Shown in pieces: positions 7,642 to 16,151 of a DNA stretch of 40,980 nucleotides. The notes below the pieces were generated by a model. That model saw only the letters and a program-made list of their open reading frames with translations. It did not search any database and was not told the origin of the DNA. The translations under genes and the position numbers were made by a program. Origin of the DNA: Gammaproteobacteria bacterium (GTDB taxonomy: Bacteria > Pseudomonadota > Gammaproteobacteria > Eutrophobiales > Eutrophobiaceae). Positions within the stretch are counted from its first letter, which is position 1. Each line of letters opens with the position of its first letter. The stretch lies in assembly GCA_028819495.1 (NCBI GenBank), contig JAPPLI010000161.1, positions 1 to 40,980 on the forward strand. Reading direction: 5' to 3'.

Positions 7642-8166
7642 ATGAAAACGAACAATATCGACAATATCTTTCTAGTCGGCCTGATGGGCGCAGGCAAGTC
7701 CACTATAGGCAAGCAACTGGCGCGGGAACTGGGCAAGCAATTCAGGGATTCCGACAGTGAAATAGAAAAAAGGACAGGCGTCAGCATTGATGTGATATTT
7801 GACATAGAAGGAGAGCAGGGGTTCCGCTGGCGTGAAACCGGTCTGTTAAGGGAACTGGTGAGTGAACGCGGGATTGTGCTGGCGACCGGTGGTGGAGCGG
7901 TACTGGCATCTGAAAACCGGCAGTTACTCAGGGACAACGGTCTGATCATTTACCTGAAGGCATCAGCGGAACACCTGGCCGGCAGGGTCAAACTGGACCG
8001 GCGCAGACCGTTGCTGCAATCCGGTGATAAACTTGTAAAAATTCGTGAACTGATGACCCAGCGGGAGCCGGTTTATCACCAATTGGCGGACCTGGTGGTG
8101 GAGACCAATAACAGGAGCATCCCCCGTGTCGTAAGGGAAATCAGCAAAATGATAAAAGAGACATGA
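7642..8166 (+). CDS. aroK: Shikimate kinase
   Basis: A 174-residue P-loop kinase phosphorylating shikimate to shikimate-3-phosphate in the chorismate pathway. Visible motifs are the Walker A GLMGAGKST, shikimate-binding DSDSEIEKRTG, the FRWRE segment equivalent to the family FRxxE motif, the ATGGGAVL loop, and the lid region with RRPLL. An upstream in-frame TTG at 7633 could add three residues, but I prefer the ATG at 7642. It overlaps aroB by four bases (ATGA), implying translational coupling. Length and motifs are fully normal. Confidence 0.95.
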   Translation: MKTNNIDNIFLVGLMGAGKSTIGKQLARELGKQFRDSDSEIEKRTGVSIDVIFDIEGEQGFRWRETGLLRELVSERGIVLATGGGAVLASENRQLLRDNGLIIYLKASAEHLAGRVKLDRRRPLLQSGDKLVKIRELMTQREPVYHQLADLVVETNNRSIPRVVREISKMIKET

Positions 8167-9236
8167 AACAGCTTGACGTTGAACTGGGGAGCCGGTCCTA
8201 CCCGATTTATATCGGCGCCGGGTTGTTGCAGCAGTCCCCCGCGCTTGTCGGCGCGCAACTGAGCGAGCAGACCCTGGTCATCAGCAACAGCGTCGTTGCT
8301 CCTTTGTACCTGGACACACTGCTTGAAGGGTTGGCGGACATACCCGCCTGCACCTTGATTATAGAAGATGGCGAGCGGCACAAGACCATGGAGACCCTGA
8401 ACGGGATCATTACCCGGCTCCTGGAGGAACAGTTCAACCGCACCTGTACCCTGGTAGCCCTGGGGGGAGGGGTTGTCGGCGACGTAACCGGGTTTGCCGC
8501 GGCCTGTTACCAGCGCGGTGTGGGCTACATCCAGGTTCCCACCACTTTGCTTGCCCAGGTTGATTCCGCGGTGGGCGGCAAGACGGCGGTGAATCACAGG
8601 CTGGGGAAAAACATGATTGGCGCGTTCCATCAGCCTGCCGCAGTAATCAGCGATACGGACGTGCTCGAATCCCTGCCGGCGCGTGAGTTTCGCGCCGGGG
8701 TTGCCGAGGTCATCAAGTACGGGCTGATCAACGACAATGAATTCTTCTGCTGGCTGGAGGACAATATGGAAGGTCTGCTGCAACGGGATGCGGCCTGCCT
8801 CGCCCATGCGATCGAGGTCTCATGCCGCAACAAGGCGGGGATCGTGGCCCGGGATGAACGGGAATCCGGTTTGCGCGCCATCCTCAACCTGGGGCATACC
8901 TTCGGCCATGCCATAGAGACGGCCCTGAATTATGAAACCTGGCTGCACGGCGAAGCGGTGGCCGCGGGCATGTCCATGGCGGCGCATCTCTCGACAAAGA
9001 CGACCGGGCTCAGGGAGAGCGATGCCTTGCGGGTGAATTCATTGCTGGAAAAAGCGGAACTGCCTGTCAACCTGCCGGACACGGTCAACCGGGAACAACT
9101 CAGGGAACTCATGGCCGTGGACAAAAAGGCCCGCCACGGCCGCCTGCACCTGGTGTTGCTGGAGGAGATAGGCAGGGCCGTGGTGACGCCGGATTTCGAG
9201 GGGGCGGACCTGGAGGCTACGCTTATAAAAAACTGA
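8163..9236 (+). CDS. aroB: 3-Dehydroquinate synthase
   Basis: A 357-residue NAD- and metal-dependent enzyme making 3-dehydroquinate from DAHP, step two of the shikimate pathway. The NAD-binding and catalytic core reads ALGGGVVGDVTGFAAA, QVPTTLLAQVDSAVGGKTAV and GKNMIGAFHQP. Metal-binding residues lie in AEVIKYGLI (Glu), LNLGHTFGHAIE and LHGEAVAAGM (His). It overlaps aroK and forms the usual aroKB operon. The stop codon lies three bases from the stop of the convergent acyl-CoA dehydrogenase, so the accessory island begins immediately here; the damX gene often found after aroB is absent. Confidence 0.96.
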   Translation: MKQLDVELGSRSYPIYIGAGLLQQSPALVGAQLSEQTLVISNSVVAPLYLDTLLEGLADIPACTLIIEDGERHKTMETLNGIITRLLEEQFNRTCTLVALGGGVVGDVTGFAAACYQRGVGYIQVPTTLLAQVDSAVGGKTAVNHRLGKNMIGAFHQPAAVISDTDVLESLPAREFRAGVAEVIKYGLINDNEFFCWLEDNMEGLLQRDAACLAHAIEVSCRNKAGIVARDERESGLRAILNLGHTFGHAIETALNYETWLHGEAVAAGMSMAAHLSTKTTGLRESDALRVNSLLEKAELPVNLPDTVNREQLRELMAVDKKARHGRLHLVLLEEIGRAVVTPDFEGADLEATLIKN

Positions 9237-9239
9237 ATG

Positions 9240-10388
9240 TCAAAGGTTCCTCAACATGCTTCTGGCAATGATTAGCTGCTGTATCTGTGAAGTGCCTTCA
9301 TACAACCTGAACAGGCGTACGTCACGATAGAAACGTTCTACATTATAGTCTGCGATATAGCCTGAACCGCCGAATATCTGCACCGCACGATCCGCCACCC
9401 TGTTTACCATCTCAGTGCAGAATAACTTGCAACATGCCACTTGCTCCGTCACCTGTTCCCCGCTTGTATAACGCCGGGCCGTTTCTTCCACCATACATTT
9501 ACCGGCGTAGTGTTCCGTCTGGGAATCAGCCAGCAATGCCTGTATTAACTGGAAATTGCTGATCTTAGTGCCGAACTGCTGGCGCTCCCCGGAATAATTT
9601 ACACTGTCTTCAATCAGACGTTTTGCCGCCCCAACCGAGACCGCACTGATATGCAGGCGGCCGCGGTCAAGAACCTTCATAGCCATCGAGAAGCCCTTGC
9701 CTTCGATACCGCCAATCAGTGCCGACCTGGGGACTCTTACATCGGTCAGCACAACGTCACAAACGTCAGAACCCCTAAGTCCCATTTTGCGTTCCGGTTT
9801 CCCCAGTTGGATCCCCGGCAGATCAGCATCGACCAGGAATGCCGATATACTGTGAGTTTTATCTTCACGGCTCCCGGTCCTGGCCATCAGGGTGAACACG
9901 CCGGCACGGAGCGCATTGGTTATGAACCTCTTGGTACCGTTAAGTACATAGCTGTCGCCTTCAAGACTGGCGCTGGTCTTCAGGGAACCTGCATCGGAAC
10001 CTGCATCAGGCTCGGTTAATGCAAAAGAGCCGATTAACTCACCTGTAGCCAGTTTCGGCAGGTAATGTGATCTCTGCTCTTCAGTTCCATCCATAACAAT
10101 TCCCTGTGAACCTATTCCGATGTTGGTGGCGATTACCGTGCGGAATGCCGGCGAAGTAAATCCCAGTTCCTGGGCGACAAGCACTTCTTCAAACATCGAC
10201 AAGCCCAGACCCCCGTATTCCTCAGGTATCGAGAGACCGAACAGGCCCATTTCTCTCATTTCCTCGATGATTTCATCGGGGATCCGGTCATCCCGGTCAA
10301 CCTGTTGTTCAATCGGCAGCAATCGATGTCTTACATAGCGCCGTACCGAATCCAATAATTGATCAAGTACTTCTCTTTCTACAGCCAA
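9240..10388 (-). CDS. Acyl-CoA dehydrogenase (island copy 1)
   Basis: A 382-residue flavoprotein of the classical short/medium-chain acyl-CoA dehydrogenase family. The N-terminal helical domain contains MGLFGLSIPEEYGGLGLS. The middle domain contains FALTEPDAGSDAGSL and NGTKRFITNA. The C-terminal domain has QIFGGSGYIADYNVERFYRD and the catalytic base Glu in LYEGTSQIQ, so the enzyme should be active. I placed the start at a TTG (10388) because AAGGAG lies just upstream and the longer frame would run into the preceding ureohydrolase gene. It is the last gene of a leftward series from the TonB receptor. The substrate is unknown; context suggests an acyl-CoA derived from a guanidino or amino acid (inference). 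Confidence 0.88.
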   Translation of the reverse strand: MAVEREVLDQLLDSVRRYVRHRLLPIEQQVDRDDRIPDEIIEEMREMGLFGLSIPEEYGGLGLSMFEEVLVAQELGFTSPAFRTVIATNIGIGSQGIVMDGTEEQRSHYLPKLATGELIGSFALTEPDAGSDAGSLKTSASLEGDSYVLNGTKRFITNALRAGVFTLMARTGSREDKTHSISAFLVDADLPGIQLGKPERKMGLRGSDVCDVVLTDVRVPRSALIGGIEGKGFSMAMKVLDRGRLHISAVSVGAAKRLIEDSVNYSGERQQFGTKISNFQLIQALLADSQTEHYAGKCMVEETARRYTSGEQVTEQVACCKLFCTEMVNRVADRAVQIFGGSGYIADYNVERFYRDVRLFRLYEGTSQIQQLIIARSMLRNL

Positions 10389-10401
10389 AGCTGGATTCTC
10401 C

Positions 10402-11355
10402 TTACTTGCGGGAAGCCACGGCATCAGCCAGAAGACACAGGATTTCAAACATCATGCTCGCCCCTACCAGTGCCGTGTTTCCGCTCGGGTCAAAAGGTGG
10501 TGCAACTTCAACCACGTCACCGCCAACCAGATTCAATCCGCGCAGCGAACGCAGCATCATCTGGGCTTCAAGGGTGGTAAATCCTCCTATCTCCGGTGTT
10601 CCCGTCCCGGGCGTGTAAACGGGATCCAGTCCATCCACATCAAAACTGATATAGGTAGGACCATTCCCGACTATCTTCCTGGCCTCTTCCATGATTGACC
10701 TATACCCCTTGTCGTAGAATTCATCCATGTAAACGACCCGCATGCCGCTGTCGTGGCTGAACTGCCAGGTCCTTTTTTCACTCAATGATCCCCGAATGCC
10801 AATCTGGATGGTGCGCAGTGGATCCAGCAGCCCCTCTTCTGCAGCTATCTTGAAGGGGGCCCCATGATGGAATTTTGAATCCGCAATATCGTCTGCCGTA
10901 TCACAATGTGCATCAAAATGGACCATTCCCAAGGGTCGGTCTTTGCCAAGCGCCCTGAATATCGGCAAGGTAATGGAGTGATCGCCTCCTGCTGTCAGGG
11001 GAATAATCCTGGCCTTGTGAATTTCCTCGTAAAAAGATTGGATATCAGCATGGCCCTGTTCCAGGTGATACAGGTGTTTGAGGGGGCAATCGCCAATATC
11101 TGCAATGCTGCACAGTTCAACCGGCGCGATATCCAGCAACTGGTTATAGCCGCGAATCAGTGTGGACTGGTTACGGATTTCCCTGGGTCCGTGCCTGGCC
11201 CCTGCTCTGTTCGTCACCCCCAAATCGAACGGAACGCCGGTCAGTCCGATATCAATATCGCTTAATTCGGTAGCCTGTGGCAGGTTGAAAAAGCTGGCAA
11301 TGCCGGAGAACTTGGCGCCGCCCGTCTTTCCCTTACTGTCAGTTGCATGGGACAT
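10402..11355 (-). CDS. Ureohydrolase, agmatinase/guanidinobutyrase family (copy 1)
   Basis: A 317-residue binuclear manganese hydrolase that releases urea from a guanidino compound. All metal ligands are present: GGDHSI, HFDAHCDTADD and SFDVDGLDP. The proton-shuttle His is in FHHGAPF, and PGTGTPEIGGFT completes the signature. The N-terminus has VPFDLGVTNRAGARHGPREIR, as in agmatinases and guanidinobutyrases. The sequence does not let me separate agmatine from 4-guanidinobutyrate or other substrates. It sits between an acyl-CoA dehydrogenase and an amidinohydrolase-fold gene. Action on agmatine would yield putrescine, a substrate for the spuC-type aminotransferase at the right end of the window; that link is inference. 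Confidence 0.9.
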   Translation of the reverse strand: MSHATDSKGKTGGAKFSGIASFFNLPQATELSDIDIGLTGVPFDLGVTNRAGARHGPREIRNQSTLIRGYNQLLDIAPVELCSIADIGDCPLKHLYHLEQGHADIQSFYEEIHKARIIPLTAGGDHSITLPIFRALGKDRPLGMVHFDAHCDTADDIADSKFHHGAPFKIAAEEGLLDPLRTIQIGIRGSLSEKRTWQFSHDSGMRVVYMDEFYDKGYRSIMEEARKIVGNGPTYISFDVDGLDPVYTPGTGTPEIGGFTTLEAQMMLRSLRGLNLVGGDVVEVAPPFDPSGNTALVGASMMFEILCLLADAVASRK

Positions 11356-11386
11356 TGACTGAACCTTCCACCGTCTGGCCGGCCTG

Positions 11387-12391
11387 CTAATCCACCGCTT
11401 CGCGTATCAGCGGGCAGGTGGAACAGTGAATGCCGCCGCCGTTTTTCTGCATGCTGTCGTAGGGGATCTCGATTATCTCAATATTACGTCGCTCCAGTTC
11501 TGCGAGGGTCCTGGCAGACATCCCTGGAGGCATGAGCACCCTGCCCGGCGCGACCGCCAGTCCATTGATGATCCACGGATCATCTTCCGGCGTGATTTCA
11601 ACGGAATCGATGTTCAGTCTTTTCAACTGCTGCAGAAAATCGTATGCCAGGTTACCGGCATCTACAAGAGCAAGGTTGACATCGATCATGAGAAATGACT
11701 GGTCAATATGGATATTATAACCGCATAAATCTGTCACTATCAGTTCGACTCCCTGGTGCTTCAAGGTATTTTCCAGCTGTTCGATACCGGCATTGTTCAC
11801 ACGGATTGAACGTCCGACCACGGCAGTACTGGAATTGAGCCAGGCAAAACTCCCACCCTCGAGCATACCGGTTCCATGTATCGTATGCAGTATGGGCACG
11901 CCATACCTGGCCAGGGTCCGGGTGACACACAACTCCTCCCCCCGACGCATCTTTGCGGCAAGCCGTGAAACTATGGCGCCGCCCTTGACGGCAATGGAGG
12001 AATCACGTATATAACATGATTTGAAGCGACCGCTGATTTCACCTTCCAGCATAATCACCTCAACCCCTTCATCCTTCAGGGTCTGCACCAGACCATCGTG
12101 ATCGACCTGCATCGCAGAGAGGTCGGGAATGGTATCACTCTGGAAATACCAGCCCTCCTCAAGGTCGCCGTATGATCCGATACTTTCTATGCGCTTGGTT
12201 TTATCGATGACGTCGAATTCGGAACCGGGGCGGTGCACCAATACCGTTTTCAATTTCCCTACGTCTGTATCACAACCCCATTCCCGTCCCCAGACAGCCT
12301 TGAGTTGAGCCGCATTTTCAAATGCAGGCTCTGGATGTGAGCCGAACATCTTGATTGTCTGTGCATATATGTCGTCAACCATAAGCGACAT
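11387..12391 (-). CDS. Arginine deiminase/amidinotransferase superfamily enzyme
   Basis: A 334-residue protein of the guanidino-group modifying (pentein) fold. Recognisable elements are IRDSSIAV (Asp130, likely guanidinium binding), LEGGSFAWL (178-185, where many relatives have EGGD), GRSIRVNNAGIEQL, the catalytic His in YNIHIDQSF (His228), and the nucleophile Cys323 in NGGGIHCSTCPL. The Cys loop resembles glycine amidinotransferase or StrB (GGGFHC) more than dimethylarginine hydrolases. It could therefore hydrolyse or transfer an amidino group; the substrate cannot be read from sequence. Two in-frame ATGs (12391 and 12382) lack a clear ribosome-binding site. It is the third guanidino-type enzyme of the island. 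Confidence 0.82.
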   Translation of the reverse strand: MSLMVDDIYAQTIKMFGSHPEPAFENAAQLKAVWGREWGCDTDVGKLKTVLVHRPGSEFDVIDKTKRIESIGSYGDLEEGWYFQSDTIPDLSAMQVDHDGLVQTLKDEGVEVIMLEGEISGRFKSCYIRDSSIAVKGGAIVSRLAAKMRRGEELCVTRTLARYGVPILHTIHGTGMLEGGSFAWLNSSTAVVGRSIRVNNAGIEQLENTLKHQGVELIVTDLCGYNIHIDQSFLMIDVNLALVDAGNLAYDFLQQLKRLNIDSVEITPEDDPWIINGLAVAPGRVLMPPGMSARTLAELERRNIEIIEIPYDSMQKNGGGIHCSTCPLIREAVD

Positions 12392-12501
12392 ACTAATATA
12401 TCCGGACCAACTTGACGACTGCGCCTGTCTGCTGATTTTGTCCCTGACACCCCATTATACTTGCAATCAAGCGGCAATAATCCCGGAAGGCGCTCCTGTA
12501 A

Positions 12502-14106
12502 TTAATAGATTGGAATGCCATTCGCACGGAAGCAGGCAACCAACGGCTGGACATATTTTTCATAACGCTTCCAGCCACTGACGGATGAAGTGTAGACTGC
12601 CTCGCGCACCTGGCGAGCGCTACGAGAGGTCGTTGGCGTTTTGTTCTCGTAAAATCTGAGGCACTCCGGTTCAAACTCCAGGCCGCAATAATTCAGAATA
12701 CGTTTGGACTCACCTTCGATATCATTCGCAAGATCTTCGTAGCTCACGTCAAGAATCACACCGGGATACACATTGTGCCAGTGATCCATAAGACGGCGAT
12801 AAGCCAGATAGTAGGCGCTCAAATCCTCTAAATTGTACGAAAACAAGTACGCGCCTTCAGTGAAATATTGTTTGAAATTGCTGAGACACGTATCCATTGG
12901 ATTGCGCGTCATGTGAATAATCTTCGCGTTTGGAAGCGCCTGCCGAACGAGGCCGACGTAATAAAAGTTGGTGGGTAGCTTGTCTGTAAAATACGGATAA
13001 TTTTGAAAACGCCACCGTAAACATTCAATATATTGCTGACCCAGTTTCTTATGGTCGATCCGGGTTGATTGCCTGATAAGGCTCTTACTGAGAAAGACCA
13101 GTCTCCCTGGCGTATATTCGGCCTCCGGGATCAGATCATGCAGTTGTGTGACAAGGCCCAGATGTTCACCGCTTGGATATACCTCACTGTGGCTGCCCAG
13201 AATACGTTCGACCAGCGTCGTCCCTGTACGGGCCATGCCTATGATAAAAATCGGGACTTCGCTTTCAAGTCCACCGGCAACAGTATTTGAGTCGACGTAT
13301 TCCTTTGTATAGGTATCTGCCATTTCCTTAAAGAGGCTGACGTCGGATTTCACATCATACTTATTGATTTGGGCCAGCAACTCCCCGGCGCGCACCATGT
13401 TGATAAACGCGCGTTTATGCTCACCAAAATCTTCGTATTCCTTTGCCAGGGCGTACAGAAGCTTTGCAGCGCCGCGCCTGGAGCGCACTCCACTATTCAA
13501 CATGGTTTCAATTTTCCCGGTGTGATTGGTTTCTCTGGTGCAGGTACGCAGATTTGCCAGTTCGTAATATGCCTCATAGCAATGCTCATCACATCGAAGC
13601 GCATCGTTGTACTCCGCCTCTGCCCTGGCAAACTCACCATTGAAACGCAGTGTGTCCGCCAAACCAAAATGTAACCAGGCCGTATCCGGTTGTTTTATAA
13701 TTGCATTTTGAAACAAGGCGAGGGGCTTCGAGTGTTCTCCCAGCTGGTTGTATAACATCGCAGCCCGCCCCGATGTAATGGCATCATCCGTTTCCAATAT
13801 GTCCATCCGCTCAAGCAATTCAAGGCTCTTTGCCGACAGGCCGCGGCCAAAATAGCAGTAAGCCAGCTCCAGTAATGACTGTGTGTTGTTCGCATCAAGG
13901 CTGACGGCTTTCTCAAGGAATGCGGATGCTTTTTTTAGATCCCCGCTCAGCCGTGTTGCTCGACCCAGTAAAAACCAACCGAAAGGATTGCCTGGGTCGA
14001 TCTCTGCCAGCTCGCGGCTTTGCGCAATTGCAGCATCAAACCGGCCATGCTGAATTGCTTCATTCACGATACGCTCAAATTGTGCTGCGGTTTGTGCCTG
14101 TGTCAT
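12502..14106 (-). CDS. TPR-repeat sulfotransferase (copy 1)
   Basis: A 534-residue protein. The N-terminal half (about 10-240) is a series of tetratricopeptide-like repeats (for example PGNPFGWFLLGRATRLSGDL). The C-terminal half is a PAPS-dependent sulfotransferase. The 5'-phosphosulfate loop IIGMARTGTTLVERIL (288-303) and the 3'-phosphate motif RNPMDTCLS (Arg401 to Ser409) are both intact, and FTDKLPTNF matches the family. Such TPR fusions are common in marine proteobacteria with largely unknown acceptors. The gene lies between the P450 and the amidinotransferase-fold gene on the same strand. It is paralogous to the gene at 22803, which has lost the 3'-motif serine. Confidence 0.88.
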   Translation of the reverse strand: MTQAQTAAQFERIVNEAIQHGRFDAAIAQSRELAEIDPGNPFGWFLLGRATRLSGDLKKASAFLEKAVSLDANNTQSLLELAYCYFGRGLSAKSLELLERMDILETDDAITSGRAAMLYNQLGEHSKPLALFQNAIIKQPDTAWLHFGLADTLRFNGEFARAEAEYNDALRCDEHCYEAYYELANLRTCTRETNHTGKIETMLNSGVRSRRGAAKLLYALAKEYEDFGEHKRAFINMVRAGELLAQINKYDVKSDVSLFKEMADTYTKEYVDSNTVAGGLESEVPIFIIGMARTGTTLVERILGSHSEVYPSGEHLGLVTQLHDLIPEAEYTPGRLVFLSKSLIRQSTRIDHKKLGQQYIECLRWRFQNYPYFTDKLPTNFYYVGLVRQALPNAKIIHMTRNPMDTCLSNFKQYFTEGAYLFSYNLEDLSAYYLAYRRLMDHWHNVYPGVILDVSYEDLANDIEGESKRILNYCGLEFEPECLRFYENKTPTTSRSARQVREAVYTSSVSGWKRYEKYVQPLVACFRANGIPIY

Positions 14107-14119
14107 GGCCTGAACATTA

Positions 14120-14190
14120 TTTCACTGAAGTCCCTGAATAGACAAATATCTCAACGGCAGTTCTTCCCTCTTATTATGTGTTCAGTGAAA
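14120..14190. promoter_or_regulatory. Inverted repeat pair TTTCACTGAA / TTCAGTGAAA before sulfotransferase 1
   Basis: A perfect 10-bp inverted repeat, TTTCACTGAA at 14120-14129 and its complement at 14181-14190, flanks the 50-base gap between the P450 stop and the sulfotransferase start. The spacing is too wide for a classic terminator hairpin. It may be a paired operator or a weak long-loop structure separating the two genes. Confidence 0.35.
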
Positions 14191-14192
14191 GG

Positions 14193-15380
14193 TTAAGCTG
14201 CCATCAGTTTTACGGGAAGATTTTGCGGGCCGTTGAGGCTGGGGCTGGGAAAAGGAACCGGCGTTCCGCTGACTTCGAACGAACTCGTCAGGTGGGTTAA
14301 CGCCTTCAGGGTCTCCTGCACAAGGACCCGGGACAGGAATATGCCAAGACACATATGTATGCCGCGATTGAAAGCCATGTGCACATTATTCTTGCGTGTG
14401 ATATCGAATTGTTCCGCGCGCCTGAATTTTCGTTCGTCACGGTTGGCCGAGTCCAGCCAGCACGTCAGTACGTCGCCTTTCTTCAGGGTAACGCCATGCA
14501 GTTCCATATCAGAAGCCACGTAACGCTCCACATTACGGAATGAAGGTCTGAAGCGCAGCACCTCCTCGACCGTTCGTGAAACCAGGTCCGGATCGGACCG
14601 CAAAAGGGATTGCTGTGCCGGATATTTGTCCAGCAGCAGGATTGCGTTGGTCAATAACAGGGGCGCCGCCTCTTGCCCGCCCAATGCGACAAGTGCGGCT
14701 AACTCGTACAACTCTCGCCGGGTAAGCATTGCGCCGGATCGCGTGTTCTGCACGAGGACACCCAGCAGATCATGACTCCGGGACCGGCACCGCTGTTCAA
14801 GCGCCGGTGAGAGAAACTCGCCGACTTCCCGGTACAGGGGCTGCAACACCAGGTCCCATTTTTTCTTGGGATCAGGGTCCGTGAACAGGTGTAACTCATC
14901 AACCTTCACGATCTCCTCCGACCACCGGTGAAATGTATCCTGATTGCTTCCAGGCAGTCCCAGGATTTCACTGATGATACGCGTAAACAGGGGTTCTGCG
15001 ACCCGGGTGTAAAAATCCGTTTTGCCGGCCGCTATTGCGGTATGCAGGAGTTCTTCAACAATCGCCGCTATGCGCGCCCGCAGTTGTTCAACCCTGCTCC
15101 GGCTGAACGTCTCATCCACCACCTTGCGCAATCGGGTGTGCTGCGGCGGATCGTCAAACAGCACCGCGAAACTGCCCTTGAATTCCGGGACCGATGGAAA
15201 CATTTCGTGGTCGTGGACGATCCGGAAAATATCTTCGTAACGAAATACGGACCAGATCCGGCGCGGGCCTTCATGCAACATGACAGGCTGCTCGTCCCGG
15301 GCTTGCCGGTAGATTGCGAAACGTTTGTCTTCATCCATGTCCGGGTCGAACGGATCAAAGCTGAAATGATCAATGGCCAA
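14193..15380 (-). CDS. Cytochrome P450 with atypical I-helix
   Basis: A 395-residue soluble bacterial-type P450. The haem loop is MAFNRGIHMCLGIFLSRV (Cys344 as axial ligand). The K-helix ExxR is EVLR (273-276), and the FDDPPQHTRLRKVV segment is typical. In the I-helix the usual AG(H/x)ETT reads GGQEAA (234-239), so the conserved oxygen-activating threonine is alanine (238). The start is a TTG lying two codons after the TGA of the upstream GNAT-like gene and in the same frame; no ATG is available nearby. Redox partners are not encoded in the window. The substrate is unknown. Its position between the GNAT-like and sulfotransferase genes places it in the island pathway. Confidence 0.88.
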   Translation of the reverse strand: MAIDHFSFDPFDPDMDEDKRFAIYRQARDEQPVMLHEGPRRIWSVFRYEDIFRIVHDHEMFPSVPEFKGSFAVLFDDPPQHTRLRKVVDETFSRSRVEQLRARIAAIVEELLHTAIAAGKTDFYTRVAEPLFTRIISEILGLPGSNQDTFHRWSEEIVKVDELHLFTDPDPKKKWDLVLQPLYREVGEFLSPALEQRCRSRSHDLLGVLVQNTRSGAMLTRRELYELAALVALGGQEAAPLLLTNAILLLDKYPAQQSLLRSDPDLVSRTVEEVLRFRPSFRNVERYVASDMELHGVTLKKGDVLTCWLDSANRDERKFRRAEQFDITRKNNVHMAFNRGIHMCLGIFLSRVLVQETLKALTHLTSSFEVSGTPVPFPSPSLNGPQNLPVKLMAA

Positions 15381-15386
15381 TTTGGG

Positions 15387-16121
15387 TCAGAGTTGATAGG
15401 TATACCAGACATGGGGTTCCGAGTAGCGTCCCGTATCATTTTCACGGTCGATAACGAGCGGCACGTGTCCCCCCTGGATAACGTATTCGCCACTTTCGGG
15501 AAACTTTATCCCGGTCCAGGATTCCCACTCGGAAACGGTGGCCGTAATAACGGTTGAATCGTAAGTGATTTCCGTAAATTGCGCGCCTGTGCGCTCCTGC
15601 ATGCGCAACCAGGGATCGAATTTTTCGCCGTTCTCCCGCGTCCAGGTGATATAGCGCTGTATTGGCGCCAGGGGATAAAGAGGTTTGAGCGTGGGTCTGA
15701 CCGGGACACAGATTGCTTTCAGGCCATCGGCTGAGGCCAGGTCCTTGTAAGCGGAGATGATGCGTTCGGAGACTCCGCTGCCCCGTGCGTCATCGACCAC
15801 CATGGCCTGTACCGGGCACAGAACATTGGACATGATGTTCCGTCTGAACTGATCCGGAGCTATGGTCAGTAATTGCTGGAACCCCGGCAGGTGTTCATCA
15901 GCTTGTTTGTAGTACGGCAAGGCGTTGGCCGCGCCTAACAAGTTTCCACCGGCGGTGTCAACGAAGTACAGTTGATAACGGGCAAACTCGCCAAGGAGAT
16001 GGGGGCGGCAGTCGTCGAAGCCGTCTTGCAGCAGAAATTCAGGAAATGATTCCCCTTCCAGTTCACTCAATCTGTCCGAGAATTCCGGCTGGTCCCTGTG
16101 CGAAACAACCTGAAATTCCAT
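15387..16121 (-). CDS. GNAT-like acyltransferase-fold protein
   Basis: A 244-residue protein that I assign only tentatively to the GNAT (acyl-CoA N-acyltransferase) superfamily. The support is a beta strand followed by a possible pyrophosphate-binding turn, VQAMVVDDARGSGVSERIIS, and a following strand LKAICVPVRPTLKPLYPL. The C-terminal part (DPWLRMQERTGAQFTEI and on) resembles conserved hypothetical proteins associated with this fold. It lies 30 bases downstream of the TonB receptor stop and ends in frame with the P450, separated only by TGA and two codons. A role in acylating an intermediate is possible but unproven. Confidence 0.5.
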   Translation of the reverse strand: MEFQVVSHRDQPEFSDRLSELEGESFPEFLLQDGFDDCRPHLLGEFARYQLYFVDTAGGNLLGAANALPYYKQADEHLPGFQQLLTIAPDQFRRNIMSNVLCPVQAMVVDDARGSGVSERIISAYKDLASADGLKAICVPVRPTLKPLYPLAPIQRYITWTRENGEKFDPWLRMQERTGAQFTEITYDSTVITATVSEWESWTGIKFPESGEYVIQGGHVPLVIDRENDTGRYSEPHVWYTYQL

Positions 16122-16151
16122 CAGCGTCCCGAGTGGGGATGTGTTACTCCC

